Of a stretch of 64,000 nucleotides of DNA, positions 13,427-28,140 are shown in pieces. Source of the stretch: Malachius bipustulatus (Eukaryota; Arthropoda; Insecta; Coleoptera; Melyridae); NCBI GenBank assembly GCA_910589415.1, contig OU342631.1, forward strand, positions 4,216,001 through 4,280,000. The letters are read 5' to 3'. Below the pieces are notes generated by a model that was given only the letters and a program-made list of their open reading frames with translations, was not told where the DNA came from and did not search any database. Made by a program: the position numbers and the translations under genes. Position 1 is the first letter of the stretch. Each line of letters opens with the position of its first letter.

Positions 13427-13537
13427 GAGTTGAAAGTGACATTTTTCGCACGAGCAAAAAAGTTACACACGAGCGGCTTGTAATAAGGAGTGTGGAATTT
13501 TTGCCGCAAGTGCGTTATTGTCTTTCAACTTTCAACT
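13427..13537. repeat. Imperfect palindromic repeat
   Basis: GAGTTGAAAGTGACATTTTT at the left is partly mirrored by TGTCTTTCAACTTTCAACT at the right, with GCACGAG and AGTGCG elements between. It is probably a decayed snap-back MITE. Confidence 0.35.
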
Positions 13538-15064
13538 AGAAATATTGTACTACCTATACTTTATCTACTCCCGATAGCATATAGGAACGAATATAGCAAC
13601 CTGACTTACTACCTAACTTTAGTACCTAACTTTTCATTACAATTTACTAAGCAATCTGAATATCTGAATAAGAAAATTTAACTAAATTATTGGTCAAGTA
13701 CACAGATTAGACTTTTTAAATCTGCGAATACAAGACATCAGGTAGTCCTACCTACCTACAGTCCAAACAGCTGAGACTGCAACAAGGTGTTTGGATATTG
13801 CGGACTCAACACGTTCGTTATTCAAACCAATAATATGACGCACTGAACTAATAAAGAGTGAAACTGAGAATGTTTAAACTACACAAAGTACCTATTCGTT
13901 TAATGAAACTGTCAATTGGCATTATAGTCCTTCCTGATGTTTTGTAATCGAATATTTTAGTTAACAAGAAACGTTAAATAAATAATTATAACATTGGTAA
14001 TTATCAATTAATATCAATAACTACCAAATCCAAAACATTGTTGTAATATTGATTAATTATGATTTCTGTCAATCAGGAACTATTATGATACAATTAAATG
14101 GAAATTATTAAACAAAAACATAATATTGCGTGTTCCACTCATTTCGATAATAACATGTTTTATACCTTTTCTCTCATGATTGCATTATTTTACATATCGA
14201 GTATACCTATACCTACTTAATAATTGTTCTCCCAGCGTCGCTATTTTTGACTGATGGTTTATAAGACCGTGTTGCGTATTGTAATAAAAAAAACCACTGT
14301 CATGACTTTTGATTTTTATTACCAACAGGTATGTGAAAAGGCTCAGTTTCAGGCTAATATAATACTTAATTATCAACTTTCATATAAGGAAGTACCTAGA
14401 TGAAAAATTATTCAAAACGAAGTTGTACTTTTAGAACATAAAACCGTGATTTACATGAAGAGAAATTTGATGAAAATAAATGTAGAGCTAGGTGGGTATT
14501 TAAATTTAAATATACGACAAGGCTATAATCCATCTCGAATGGATGCGCTAAGAAAATAATTGTGAGTTGATTAAAGAAGATTACTAGGTACAGAACTGGT
14601 AAGTCAGTTTAGTCTACTGGAATGATTTTTGTTCTACTATAAGGAGTTAATTTAAGCAGGTGAAGTTTCGACTAGACTAAGGCCATAGTTGTTAAAGAAA
14701 TATCAAGTTATTCAAAGAGATAGTTCAAATTTAGAGAGAGTTTGGGGCTCCGGTAACGTCATCAAGGCAAGTAAAGATGTTAAGTACGCCCGAACAAAAG
14801 CGACAGAGAGTGGCGAAGAGAATGGACTCAAAATCTGGAACTCCTTTCTACACCTGAATGAATGAAACATGAGAACCTGATTTTGGTCTTAACTATGTAA
14901 TTTCAAGACGTACATAATGTGTACGGCGTCCATTAGTGTCTCGCCTGACTCGATTATATCTAAAAAAAAAATAATAACGGATGGGTGATTATAGTTGTGA
15001 ACAAGAACTCTCTATTGTATAACTTTAAATGAATAGCGTTTTTTTGAACAATGATTTACTTCTT

Positions 15065-15090
15065 TATATATATATATATATATATATATT
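15065..15090 (+). repeat. (TA)n microsatellite
   Basis: An uninterrupted run of TA dinucleotides, about 12 units, followed by TTTATC. Confidence 0.9.
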
Positions 15091-17125
15091 TATCTTTAGG
15101 TGGCAATATACATAATAATTATATTGTTGAACTCTCATAAAGCATTGACAAGCAAAAAAATTAATTCAAATAAACTTGACGATTTGAATCGGCTAATTTT
15201 TAGATATCTCATTAATAAGTCTACAATTACACCACAGCAGAATTTCTGAGACAATCTGAGTTCGAACATGTTACTAACATCTGAGACACCCTCTAGATTA
15301 AATATTTGATTTTGTAACTAAAGAATTTCAAAGGACTAGAAAACGAGCTACAAATTTAAATAAAGTCGTACCTACTTCGTATTCCCACATCTAGTTTAGA
15401 ATTACAAATTGATATGCGAAGTCGCAGTATAGTCTCAATTTACAAAATGTGAAATGTAGTTTCATTACAAATTTGCTTTAACGTTGTCAGCTCGAGAACG
15501 GTGTTTCCCAAATCTCGTACCCATTTCAGTAATGCCAACATTAGGTACATCAATTGCAGCCAATTCATTACGTTGCTCTATAATCCCCATATCTAATGGG
15601 AGCTTGACAGGTCCGATAAACGGGACGCTTGCATGTAATTTTGTTTATCCAAACGAAAATCAACCCCGTTGCCCTGGTGAAATCATCACTGTAACTTGCA
15701 ACTAGATCGTGTTTCAGTTTCGAATTTCAAACAATGGCAGCTAGCCTGCTTGATTGACTACCTATGAAGAACGAAACACAATTTTCCAAATATTGTTAAA
15801 AACAAACGCTCTGATTTTATATTAAAATAATGTGAGTAAATAAAATATGTTATCAGAAAAGTACTAAAAAACTAATTTATTGTTTTCCAGGAGAGTATAG
15901 ATGAACGGTAAATGTTGTTGAAAATCAGTTTTGTATCATAATGAAATCTAAAATTAAATCCTATGCTAAATTGACTAGCACAATAATTATTGCTAAATTA
16001 AATTAACGTAGCTATACAGGGTGTTAATTTTAAGCACGTATACAATAAATTTAACAGCCGATTATTTGAGTGATTTTTTAATTTAAATTTCATAATTATT
16101 ATAAATATGAGTCCGCAAAATGCTTCGTTTTCAAGATACATAATATAGGGTGCTAACCTTTTTATTTAAAATTGGTTTTTCCTAAATATCTCAAATATTC
16201 TTTTGCCGATTGTTGAAATTTGGCAAAGTTATCTGTAGCAATAAAGCGTTCCTTTAGCCCCAGTAGATTAAAATTATCAAGTTCAATGGCGTTCAGGGAA
16301 CACTCTCACCAATATTTTTGCAAAAGAAAAAAGTAAGCAAATGACATTTTTTTATTTGAAATCTATTTAAATCATATAAAAAAATCTAGGAAAACAGAAA
16401 TATATAAAAAGAAAACTTGTCTCACCAAATGACGTCGATATACCTAATATATTTTGTACTCTTTTAGATAGGAACTAGTTGAAATGTCACATGGCTAACT
16501 CTTGACGACATTCAAACCTTAAAAAATATCTTAAAAAATACCTCATGTGATAGTAGGTATAGCGTACACTAGCTTATCATAATATATTTTGACATATGTT
16601 TATAAAAAAACTTGTACAATGAAAGAAAATTTTTGAATAATTTTAAGTTATTCTAAAAGTTTATAGTATACCTACCTAAGTTATTTTAACTGGAAACCGA
16701 TTTTATAATAATTATTAGATAATATTGTATACTGTCTTCGAAATTGTGTTTTACCTGCAACTCCTCTGAATTTCATTGATATTTCCATATTGTTTAATGT
16801 TTACGCAGAAGAAACTTTTGTAGGTAGGTATACGACAGCATTATATTTCTCAATAATATAAGTTGCGTTCGCTTCCCGAGATATTGTTTCGCTATGCCTG
16901 GGAAACATCAAACATTTACATTTACTTTAAACTTTTTAATACATGCAACGATTTCAATGTATTGAAAGTTTTAAAAATATTATAACATAAAATGACTTTA
17001 CAAGTATCTAGTACTGTTTTGTTGGGACCTCCATAAATAAACAACTATACTATATAGGGTTAGAATTGAATGTATGTGTCCAAATAAACCTCAAGAGAAA
17101 CAATGATAACAAATAAATAGAAATA

Positions 17126-17685
17126 TTGACGGATAGTCAGGCAGCCACAAAAAAGCTAAGCTCTTCAACCATCAGCTCCAAAATGACTTGGCAGTGTCTA
17201 GAAAAGCTCAACGAACTAGGACAAAAGCAGGTTATACTGGAATTGAGGGATATGAATTTGCTCACTCATTCGGCAAGAACAGGAACGTCAACATCCTTTA
17301 TAGGACCAGAAGCATTCTGTGGCTTCGAAGATACAAGTCTTCAAGTCAAGACAGAACTCCGAAAGGGAAGAAGAAAATTTGAGAGAAATCCATTGGAGGA
17401 ACCTGTCAGGGTTGAGACAAGCAAAGAACTTTTCGGGAACTTCAACCGGGAGAGGTCTCGGAACACTGACGGGGTTCCTGATGGGACACTGTATACTCAA
17501 GGAACACCTAACGAAGTTGGGCACAGACGAGAGAGGCGACCTCAAAAGAAGAAACGCTATGAGTCAACACCAGATGGAGACAGAGGATCTACCCAATCTT
17601 GATCCTCTCAAAGGATCCTTCTCAAGGAAACGGATCTGGAGAGGGTGCTTCATTAATGGGATTCCACACCAGGGGGAAGCATAGT
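17126..17685 (+). pseudogene. LINE retrotransposon RNase H-domain remnant
   Basis: The plus-strand translation starts with TDSQAATKKLSSSTISSK, matching the Asp-containing RNase H motif of insect non-LTR retrotransposons (TDSQAA). In a second frame comes GYTGIEGYEFA, a decayed form of the GHTGIEGNE motif. Back in the first frame is SFIGPEAFCG. In a third frame are IHWRNLSGLRQAKNF and GTLTGFLMGHCILKEHLTKL, typical of the C-terminal region before the Cys/His knuckle. At least three frame changes are needed to follow the protein, and the Cys/His motif is lost, so this is dead. There is no reverse transcriptase upstream, so it is 5'-truncated. It is integrated in the sense opposite to CadN. Confidence 0.85.
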
Positions 17686-20602
17686 AGAGTTAAGGGGACA
17701 TAATAGATCTCTTGAATCACAGTGACTCAATTTCCCCCAATAATTACATATACATTACAGGGTTGGAATTAAGTAATTAAATAGGGCAAAACTTAATAAT
17801 TTTATGCTTTTACAGAGTCTATGGGTTTCAAAATATCGGATAAAAACTAGAAATGTTTTTTTTTAAACCGTAATATTTTCTAGATGACGTAAGCGAAAAA
17901 AAAGATACTTGATCGACTAATAACAATAAAATGACGTTAACCAAAGTTTTCTAGGCTTTCTAAAATAATTGAGACAACCATAGACAACCTAGCTATCTTA
18001 TGGCCACCAGATTGGATATTTAGGTCATCAAATAGAGCAAAAAATTCCTAATTTTAACGATACAAACAAACAACAAGCCTTAAAAATATTTCTACCCCTT
18101 CTACCCCTTGGAATTTGATTTTGAAAAACCTTCCTTGCATGTATTAGGGACCATAATCCACCTTGAAATGAATCTGTATGCTGAAATTCAGATTTCTGTA
18201 TCAAGTAAGTCACCTAACCATTTTATATACATTTAAGTACAGGTTACTTTTATTCGGTTACCTCAATTTGTCTATGACATGACTTGGTCAATTAAGCCTC
18301 GGACATCCTGTATACTAAACTAAGAAATTCATAAAAAAAAACTAATATTGAAATCATTTTCAAGACGGGGTATTTCCATAGCGCAATTATTTTGTTATTT
18401 TATACATAACATGATCCTGAAAATTGTATTCAGGTAGGTAAGTAATCAAATACTTTCATAATAAGAATTCTTCAGAAAATATGTTTTGCAACGTTGACCT
18501 TTTACTGAAGTTGTCCTTCAAAGGAATGTTCATATTTAAGGGAGCTATGCGTGTGTTTTGAACCTCGAGAAACTTCCACAAGCTTTTCAGGTATAGAGTT
18601 CGCTATTTTCAGTGTGACGATAAAATTCAGCTGCGCCAAAGTAAATGCATGGCTCTAAACTTTTTACCCATGGTTTAGATAGGACATGGTTAAATTTATT
18701 TCGATGGAAATTTCATGCCCAAATGCGCAAGAAGAAAAACTTATTGAGAACCACTGAACTGAAACATATAAATCGTGCGGGTTTCGTGTGTCTTAAATCT
18801 GAATTTGACTCATTATTATTGTTTTCTATTTCACTGGAAATTTAATCAGGCTGGGATAATTTTTCTATATTTTCGCTGAATATTCGTAATTTTACGATCT
18901 GTTTATTTGATGTCCAAATATTTGGGAAATATTGTTATACTTAAATAAATATTACCTGGTAGATAGAAGTTTCTTCTAATTTCAGGAAACTCTATTAAAA
19001 AAGGAAAAATATTGAAGTCGATATTAAGCCAGAAGGCTTTCCTTATTATTAACGAGGAAGTATCGCCTTTCAAAAATTAATTATCTAAATTTCTGAAAGA
19101 AATTACTTTTGTCGTTGTCATTGACATATACTTACTGACATTATTAGTTCAAAATATTGGAAAAAACTTTCGCTATTTTTCTTTTTTTAACTGTTTTATT
19201 AGAAAAAAAACTATTCAAGCTAGCCGTTTTTAACCGAAGTATTATTGGGACACTTTTCAACAAGAAATCCAAAAATAATTTTCAAATCGCTTTAGCTCTT
19301 TTGTTCGGGGACAATTCGATAGTCAACTTTTAATATGAGCGTCATAATATTGAATTTTATTATTTTTATAAATTAAGAATACCGCGAATAAGGGATCAAA
19401 GAATTCATATTTGCCATTCATTATTAAAAAAAAAATCGTACCAAGAATTTTTAAGGCATTTTTTCATGATTAGTAGGCGTTTCTTGTGAAATGTCGAGTT
19501 AGTGCATCATTTTCCAAATTAAAATTCAATTTTTCACCATCTTGAAAATAATAATCTACGATTTTTATTCAAATAAGAAGGTGAAAAACATAGTCTATAA
19601 ATTCAAAGTTTCATTAACGGTTCACTTAGGGTAAGTAGAGCGCAGACATGCTGCTAATAATGTGTAAGACATGTGCAAGTAAGATATTTGCCGTCTTATG
19701 TGCTGTGTAATGTAAATGTAAAACATGAAAAGAAGTATTTGCACGAGGAAAAGCAGTAGCTACTGCCATAGTATTTACTTATTCCAACTAGAGCAGCGCT
19801 GGAGACTTTAGTATCTAATTTCATTTCTCCAGGTCCGTTCCGTATGTTTATTAAATATGTTCATCTACGCGGATCAAGTTTAAAACAAGCAAGATAAAAG
19901 CGCCGTTTTTGTCTTACGAAAACCAGATTAGGGCTTCTTCTGCAGGATAAAGATGAGAGAATTGGGCTTATTTTTTATTCGTTCCGCGCCGAGTTATTTC
20001 TCATATTACGTAGTGTTTCCAGGAAAATAGTGACTCTTTTCCAGGCCAACTCAGGCACACATAAACTGCAAAGTAGTCTTCCATCTTTTAGATGCATATT
20101 TGCTTTTCTCATTCCTGCTGGATATTTAAATTTATGCAAGACATTATTAACGGGACATAATGTCAGAAATCCAGACGTTTGTGAAATTAAATTTTTACGG
20201 CTAGCAGAAATTATTCCGTCTAGGATTTCTGGATTTTTGTTATTTTTATATTAGGTTTACATTGCATAAGGACAGATTCTTCTGAACAAGTTTCATAAAA
20301 ATGCAATTTCAGCAAAATTTTCATCAAGCAACATGCCTTTTCATGGACGTAAATGTTAAATAAGACATTGTTAATATTTTCTAAAGACTATGATAATTTC
20401 AGATTTTATTAGATTCTAGCAACGTTGAAGCAAAAACTAAATGAAATATCATAATTTAGTACTTTTTGACGTAAAACTAATTTGCCAAATGTCAAAAATG
20501 TCGGTGGAATAAGTTTTTTTTACTAAAGTTCTATTTTTTTAAGGATGAGTGGGGGTTTCAAACGTCCTCACTGACACATAGGCTGTTAAAATTGATTACT
20601 AA

Positions 20603-20829
20603 CGGCCAATATTATAAACGCTGGTTAAGTTAACTGGCCGATTTCTGTGGTCGTTTCTGGAGAAGATATAGACTATAGGTCGAAATTATTGCATTTTACT
20701 TACTCTTGGATTAACTTAATAAAAAGGATTACAAAAATATTAATAAAAGTTATTCGAGGTCAATATTAGCTTCAAAATCGGGCACAGAAATCTGCCAGTT
20801 AACTTAACCAGCGTTTATAATATTGGCCG
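20603..20829. mobile_element. Harbinger-like MITE, family copy 2
   Basis: A 227-bp element with ends CGGCCAATATTATAAACGCT and its reverse complement AGCGTTTATAATATTGGCCG, broken by one or two mismatches. It is flanked by TAA at 20600-20602 and 20830-20832, a 3-bp TWA duplication as made by PIF/Harbinger transposases. The terminal repeats are roughly 55 bp and include GTTAAGTTAACTGGC. It has no coding capacity and is the same family as 3374-3592. Confidence 0.75.
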
Positions 20830-21934
20830 TAAATAATTTATTTGCGGATAATTGAGAGACCATTAAAATGAGGTCCCACATGACCACCCATACCAATAAT
20901 TTAAGTCGATAGCGTCTTTGACATATAGATCAGAGTTTTATGTCAACAGTAGTAAAAGTCATGACATTTTTGATTTAGTTTTTGAACCAAAGTTCTATCT
21001 CATTCGGATAAAAATTTGAAGTTGGGAGGGGGCGATATTAAAATTCTCCCGGTATGTATTCAATTAGCACCTCTCAAAAATCATTCAAATCGCTAAAACG
21101 CAATTATTCATAAATTAGCGCTCACATTGTTACAGTAACGCAATGTTAGTATAATTCACACATCAGACAAAGCAGACCGCCTTTTGCAAGTTAATTGTTA
21201 TTTACATGTGGAAGCCTAATGAATTTCGTTATTTCAGTTATTTAGCTTTCATATTTCATACTTGAAGGGTTAATTCGGGCGTAGGAATTCATGGAGCGAA
21301 TTAAATTTCTACAACCCTTATTTTGTAAATACTTACGTAGCTAAGAATGTTATAAAGTAAAATATAACCGTTCATTAGTAAACAAAATTCAAAGAGTCGC
21401 CTTGAATGTTTATTTTTTTTACAACTTTCGTTGTTATACTCTGTTCGATAGATCTTTGCCAAGTGTATGGATAAAATCATTTCAGAATATCCACTACCTA
21501 TAATAAGACAAGAGGCGTTCCGATGTTGCTACTGCATTTAGCTTGGACGGTGGTTTTATAACTGAACACGTAATAAAAGTAAATATGTAAACATTTTGTA
21601 CATATGTGTATTGTTGGTCAAACTTACACAACACTTTTAACACTGTGGTGAATCCTGCACGATGAAAATTATGAGTTAGGAATTTAACCCCAAATTGAAA
21701 AGTTCTCAGACGTCTATGAGTGCGCAGGTAGTAGCAAACCAATGATCCTTACCAGCAAAGCTATGCTGACGTCCTGTTTTCGTTTCACTCACTTTCTTCA
21801 TTCGATATCTGAGCCTCAGTAGACATACGTTCAGGTTTTATAAGTATATGTGCTTTAGAATGGCAAATATGAGTGGCATTTCCGTTTGTCGTATAGTGAA
21901 TTCATATTACACACGCAAAAATCCATCTAACATA

Positions 21935-22273
21935 CAGGCTGCACCATATTATATACTTCTCTAAATTGCTCCGAGATCTAGTCGGCTTTGAAAATTTTTG
22001 AAATGTCAGGTGGGTAGCTCTTCTTGACGACTTATGCAAGCCCACAAAAAATTATTTATTAATCCCCAATAATAAAAAAGATATGGCAAAAATAATAAAT
22101 CTCGATTTTTCAGTTTTTTTAGGATATTTCAGGAACGGTCACAGATAATTTGCATGTTTTGACGAATTCGAGATGGCCACAAAACTGCGCATCTTTTCTC
22201 TAATTTAACCGACCCTGTATCTCTTAGCGTTCAGGAGATAGCAATATAGAGAGGGATATAATGGTGCACCCTG
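21935..22273. mobile_element. 339-bp MITE with CAGG(G/C)TGCACC ends, TA duplication
   Basis: It starts CAGGCTGCACCATATTATAT and ends GGATATAATGGTGCACCCTG, which are inverted repeats over about 25 bp. It is flanked by TA at 21933-21934 and 22274-22275. No ORF. The CAGGGTG-type end also occurs near 8498 and 16015. Confidence 0.7.
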
Positions 22274-25200
22274 TATATCCGCGTTTTCATTGATTTTTTT
22301 TTAATAGCAAGCATGTCGTACGATGGTTCATAGAAAGCTGTTTATTATGTACCCAATAATTTAAAAGTAAGTAATAGTCAGAATTTCAAGAATTTATATA
22401 CTGAAGTGTTTCAATTAAGAATATTACAGTGATTGTGACAGTAAATTAGTCTTTATAAATCCTCTTTACTAAGTAGGTTCGATACCTATACTATACTATG
22501 TATAGTATTAAGTGGTAAGCCTGTATTTGAAAACAACTCATTTGTCCCTTATGTTTTGTCATAAAAATCTATTAGAAGTTTCCCTAACTGACGTAAAATG
22601 GGCACAAGTAAATCTGACTCACAGCAGTAGTTATAGAAGCAACCAACTATTATATGTAGTAACTTTTAGTAACCGGACGTAAGAATTAACGGTTAAGAGA
22701 AGATAGGAAATATTTTTGCTTCGCCTCATACCAACGTACTAAATTCTAATATTACATTATTAAGAAGTCTTGTAGACAGTGTTCAGCGTTGATTCTTACG
22801 AACCGGTGATTCTGCGAGAAATATCTCGAGGTTAGGGTTTTCTTGGCGTCCGAAAGCGAGGGATCGCAGATCTAGTACATGAAGAGGTGATGACTTGGAT
22901 TTTATAGGAGCCATTAAGTCGTGTACGTGCCGAGGGAAGCATCGGAGATTATTACTGTCACACCGATAAAGAAAGGAAACTCCCCAACAACTGCAATAAA
23001 AATCCTCCCTCATTACCATAAAACACCTCTGTCCTAAGCCTTTCTTGCTTTGCAAGTGAATTGCTCAATCGTAACTCGTCATGTATGAAAAAACTGCCAT
23101 AATTCTTAAATAGAAAGGATAATATCCATTTTTGTGTGTAGTATTATACATATAAGTATGAAGGTTTCCGAGCATGAATATTTTGTAGGTTTGCTGAAGG
23201 ACAAAAGGGTCTATGTACGAGATGTTTTTTTTAATAAATCAATGTATTAATAACAGGCCAGTCGGTGAAGTAAAAAATACACCAGGAGTTCAGAAAAATT
23301 CTGATATCAAGAATTTTATTCAGTAACAGGAGGTCTCATACATCATAAAACCTAAAAAATCAATAGGTATCAATAGAATATTTTCTTAGCATTATAGATA
23401 TCTATGAAGTACCTAATGTATCTAATAAATTCATCTCGAAAACATTAAGTAATTTGATTTTTATAAAAAATTTAAAATTTTACAAATATATGTAGGAAAG
23501 CACAAGAAACCAAAAAAAACCTATCAAAACTACGAGAGAAGTGATCATGAATAACTTCTTATGTAATTACTTAGCAAGCTCTGTCTACGTCATTAATTAT
23601 GATAAATTTGTAACATGTATACATACCATAATAATAATCTAGAATCTTGATAACCCTCAATCGTAATAATACTCGCAATGAATTTCTTGCCGGAGTTGCC
23701 ATGGAGTTGACGCGATTAATAATGAAGTTATAGGAGCGTGATAAGTCGAGGGATTGCAATTAAAAACAACTTTCTCTGTCCTAGTAATGGCAGATAATAA
23801 TCCGGACCGTTTGAAATTACGGCTGGGGTCTCGACATTCCTGGATTAGTGTCGTGGTAGCGATGGCAGCCGGAATCCAGCATAACGGTCTTCGAAACAAG
23901 TCCTGAAGGGTTTAATTCCGGGCAATTCGGGACCCCCATCGCTATATAATGAACTGGGGTTTAGTGGAGCAGAGCTTTACATGCAAGAAATTACCGCCTC
24001 TTCCATAACATAGAACTTGAAATATAGTCCTTCTAAACTACGAACGGAATAAGAACAAGGAATATAATAAGAAAATTCAATTATTAGGTATGAAAGAATA
24101 TCATATTTTTTTATGAAATAAAAAAAAAACTTATAACGTGTTTTAAAATCTCATCATTTATATTACTTATTACCTACCAAATTATTTAAAGGTACTATCT
24201 TTTGACGTGGTCAAAATAAAGATGGATCAAGCATCAAGGTAAAGTTAAATAAATACATATTCTTAAATTGGCTCCTTATGCAGGAAACTTTGAGGTCCTG
24301 TAAATCCTTAAATAATTAAAATAGGACATTATGATTATTATGTAGTAATCTTGTTTTTAAATCACCTCACCTTTCACTTGTCACAATTTGATGGTGGGTT
24401 AATAGATCATCCTGTGCAAGTCATACTCTAACCTCCACACCCCGGTGTAGGTACTGAGAAAGTTCATGAAGAAAAGAACTTTCAATGATAAATATCGTCA
24501 CGTTGTGACAGAAAAATGTAATTTGGTCGTCTTCAGAAACGAGAATTGAATTTTTTTATAAGTAGGTACTGATGTAGGTAATTGCGCCCAACGACTCTCA
24601 TCCTGGAATACATGGAGCTGCGTCAGAGCGGAAGGCAATCAAGAAGTTTTACAAAGGAACAGAAAGCTGCATTTTTTCCTGGTAACAAAAAACGTAACCT
24701 AAGAAGGAACTAACCAGATTAACATATCTTGCCATTGCTTTACAATCGAAACAGAAAAGTTCTAATTGAAATGCAAACATTTTCAGGTGATGACTGTGGC
24801 AGATTCAAACTTTCTCCTAAGTCCTGTAAGCTGTTTCGTTTTCTCTTTAAGGCAATAAAAAACTTTTACTGTCAAAGAAGGTGTTCAATTATTTATAAAG
24901 AAGTCCTAAGTTAATTCCAAATGATTGATATCAACCAATGAATAGCACAGAAAGGGTGGGTGGAAGGGGTAAAATAAAATAATTTTATGGCATCGAAAAA
25001 AAGATACGCTTGAGAAGATCGTTAAGCCGATGAAATGATAGCATCTATTGCAAATATACTTAAAAGATGTTCATAGGGATGTGTCTGTCAACAAAAAAGT
25101 TCATTTTAATCTAGGTATTTATATCTAAAGAAGCAGTACTTTTAAGAGATTTGCGTGATACATTACAATTATTTTCATTTAGCGTAAAGAGTTATAATGA

Positions 25201-27311
25201 GAGTATTCCACGAAACAAGTAATCTTAAAAAGGTACCTCTAATAACTTCAAGTCTCGTTCAACATACCGACCTTTCATGTTATATTTTGAGGAAGTTTGA
25301 AGAGCAGGCACTGAGCTTTTCCGTTTCAAGTTAGAGCGGCTTAGCTGGGGATTTTCTATCAATTGGGATGGGCAAGATCAAAATGGCAGGGCAGCTGAGT
25401 GAACCTCTTTCGTTCCTGTCGAGTCAACTTTGGCGAATATTTGTGTTGTAAAGTCGACGAGAAACCTCTCCAACTAACTAAGAACGATCACGATGCGGAA
25501 AACCATTAAAAGTTCAGTCTTGTCTACAAACTCCAATAAACTTTATGTCAGTTTTTACCAACAACAAACCTGCGTCCGATATAAGAAGCAGACTCATTTT
25601 CACTTCATTTGTCAACGAGTACAATAAGTAATAATTGCTTGGTTTCGGTTTGGGAGTATGGATGATAGCAGAACAGTGTAACAAATCTCTACGGTTTTAT
25701 ATGCGATCTAATTCAACCAAAACTACATAACCACGGAATGCATTAGATTTGGGGTTTAACGAGCTGAATTTCGGTAAGTAAATTCACGTTATCGAGACGA
25801 CGCATTTGAATTTCATTTAACAAGTAAATTAATTAAATTTACCTGTTGCTAGAATTCTGGCAAGGCTAATATTTACCCACACGTTTGAATCATATGTATC
25901 TTTTTGCTTACAAAAATCTGAATTCGAGAGAAACTTCTTCATCTCTATTTGCAGTTTATTTATCTCATGAAAACAACAACAGCCATCAGATATTCAATTA
26001 GCTAAAGAGCCACAAAACCCCCAAAGTTGGTCCAATTTCAACAAGAACTGTTTCCAGAATTATACTTTTCATGTAAGGAAGCAGCTTATACACGGGTTTA
26101 TGTCTGTCTTATCCTCACAGGATTCGCCCTCCGACTTGTAACAGTAAATGTGGGAAAAGTTTAACTCATATGTGAATTTCACCACCAAATCTCTGATAAC
26201 ATGGCTTAAAGTTGTGAAAAGTAAACTGAAAGTTTACCTGAAACTTTGAAAATTCTGTTGATTTGATTCAGTAATGAGCTGCGCCATCAGTTAGTTAGCC
26301 AGGATCAATGTTTACCTGATAAAACTAGAATTTACCTCTCATTTCTGGAACCTTATTCGATATAGGTATCTGCTATGTAATACATTTTTGCTAGAAACTC
26401 TGGCATTCGTGTGTAGTTATGCCAACCAATATGCGGCTTTTTGGAGACAAAGACCCTCTCGCCGTCAGCGTCTAGATTGTTAGATCGTCCTAGATTAGAA
26501 CGCGGTCTAGAAGGCGACGCAACGAATGACGGCGAAACAATGGAGAAGTGAGTTGATGTTTTGTTGCAAACAAATGCCGACATTAGCGGGGCGATGTAGA
26601 AGGAAAAGTGAAAGAGATGAGTGAGAGGGCGAATCTCCGCACACAACGGTAGCAGAAGACAAATTAATTTTTGCTGGGTGATATAAAGTTTCCGCACGCC
26701 GCGTCCTCGTGTAGAACATTGAATATATGCGTCGAATGGAACGTTGCTTGGAAATTAATTAGTATAAAATATAAATGGTACTTTAAAATTTAATTTCGGC
26801 GCCACACAAAAGCGCGAATATTTCTCTCTAAACAGCATGGCTAGTACATCTGGCCTACCAGCAGCATATTTCGAACCGAAGCATATAAACAGGCAAATAT
26901 CGCGGGCGGGCCACCTGAACAACTTAATGTTTGGTCGTTTGGAAAGCAATAATCACAAGATTCACAAGTAGTAGCTAGTATCATCCATCGTTCCCTCTGC
27001 AACTGTTGTGAGTTGGATCACAGCATCGATCGTCGCTTGGGCTCATTGTTATGGAAATGCGCAGTCCCGCAGGAATTCGGTTATGGAAATCCAAGGAAAT
27101 TATGTAATCCATCAACCGGTATTCATCATGATTCCGCGATTGAGAAAGGGAATTACATCTGTTGGTTGGATTGCTTCTACTCATAGTAACTGTAAAATAA
27201 ATACCATCCGATCTACGTACAATTATTATTCCTATGCAGATCCCGCTTTTCTACCATGATAAGTATACCTATTTATGTATAATCTCTAATTCGGATAATG
27301 TGCGAAATATG

Positions 27312-28140
27312 CAGTGTGTCCGAAATAACAGGTGGTACATGGGGATTTCGGAAACCGTCAGAGATGCGTTAAGTCGGATTAAAACTGTCTTCAGAATTCG
27401 ATAATTTGGCATGCTCACTAGATATAAGTAGGCCACCAACACCAAATAAGTAAAAAATGTCAAATTTTTCATTCTCCCATAACTTGCGCATTTGCCAAAA
27501 TTAAGAGTTAAAACTTGTGACACTTTCATAACAGTAGGCTCTGAATTGATGAAATATTGGACACCTAATTTAATTTGTCATGTAAACATAAAGTTTCGTT
27601 TATTAATGTTTCTTTTTTCCACTTTAAAAGCAAAAATTAAGGAGAATAATGTGTTGATATTTTTCTTGTACCTGACTTGTATTACGCTTATTGCTTGTTA
27701 TGTCAAAATTTCAAGGCAAATGTGGAAAAATATTGTTTAGCTATTTTTTACGTAAATTAACAGTATTTCATAAACATGTTACACACTGCTGTAAAGCATT
27801 TTCAAAACTCTTTTCATAAATATTCAAAAAAATCAAATATGACGTCAATTATCAAATACAGATGACGTCAAATAGAACAAATAAAATTTGAACATCGCTT
27901 AGCTGCAACCAGTTGACCAGTTTCAGTCTTAATTTTGGTAAATGCCAGAAGTTATGGGTGAAAGATGATTTTTACATTTCTCACATATTTGGTTATATCT
28001 AGTGAGAAATTGTCCATTCTGAAAGCAGCCTTGAGATTAGCAGCTATTTGGGAAACTTTTATCCTATTTAACCAACATCATCTCCGACGGTTTCCTCAAT
28101 CACCATGCATTTACCACCTGTTACCTCGTACACATCACTG
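27312..28140. mobile_element. 829-bp inverted-repeat element
   Basis: Arms about 27312-27512 and 27925-28140 are inverted repeats with moderate divergence. Shared blocks include AATAACAGGTGGTA, AAACCGTC(A/G)GAGATG, CTCACTAGATATAA and CATTT(G/A)CCAAAATTAAG. The unpaired centre (27513-27924) has no recognisable transposase. It is older than the 5440 and 6680 elements, judging by the number of mismatches. Confidence 0.7.

Noticed and set aside
17126..17602. 158-codon ORF as an intact gene
   Set aside because: It alternates with other frames that hold the LINE motifs. It is a frameshifted retrotransposon remnant.
26353..26697. 114-codon minus-strand ORF
   Set aside because: Overlapping ORFs in other frames of the same strand and no family resemblance. 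It does not continue a CadN frame.
27838..27880. Two TGACGTCA-like (CRE) sites 30 bp apart
   Set aside because: They lie inside the unpaired centre of the inverted-repeat element 27312-28140, so they are probably repeat sequence, not a regulatory pair.
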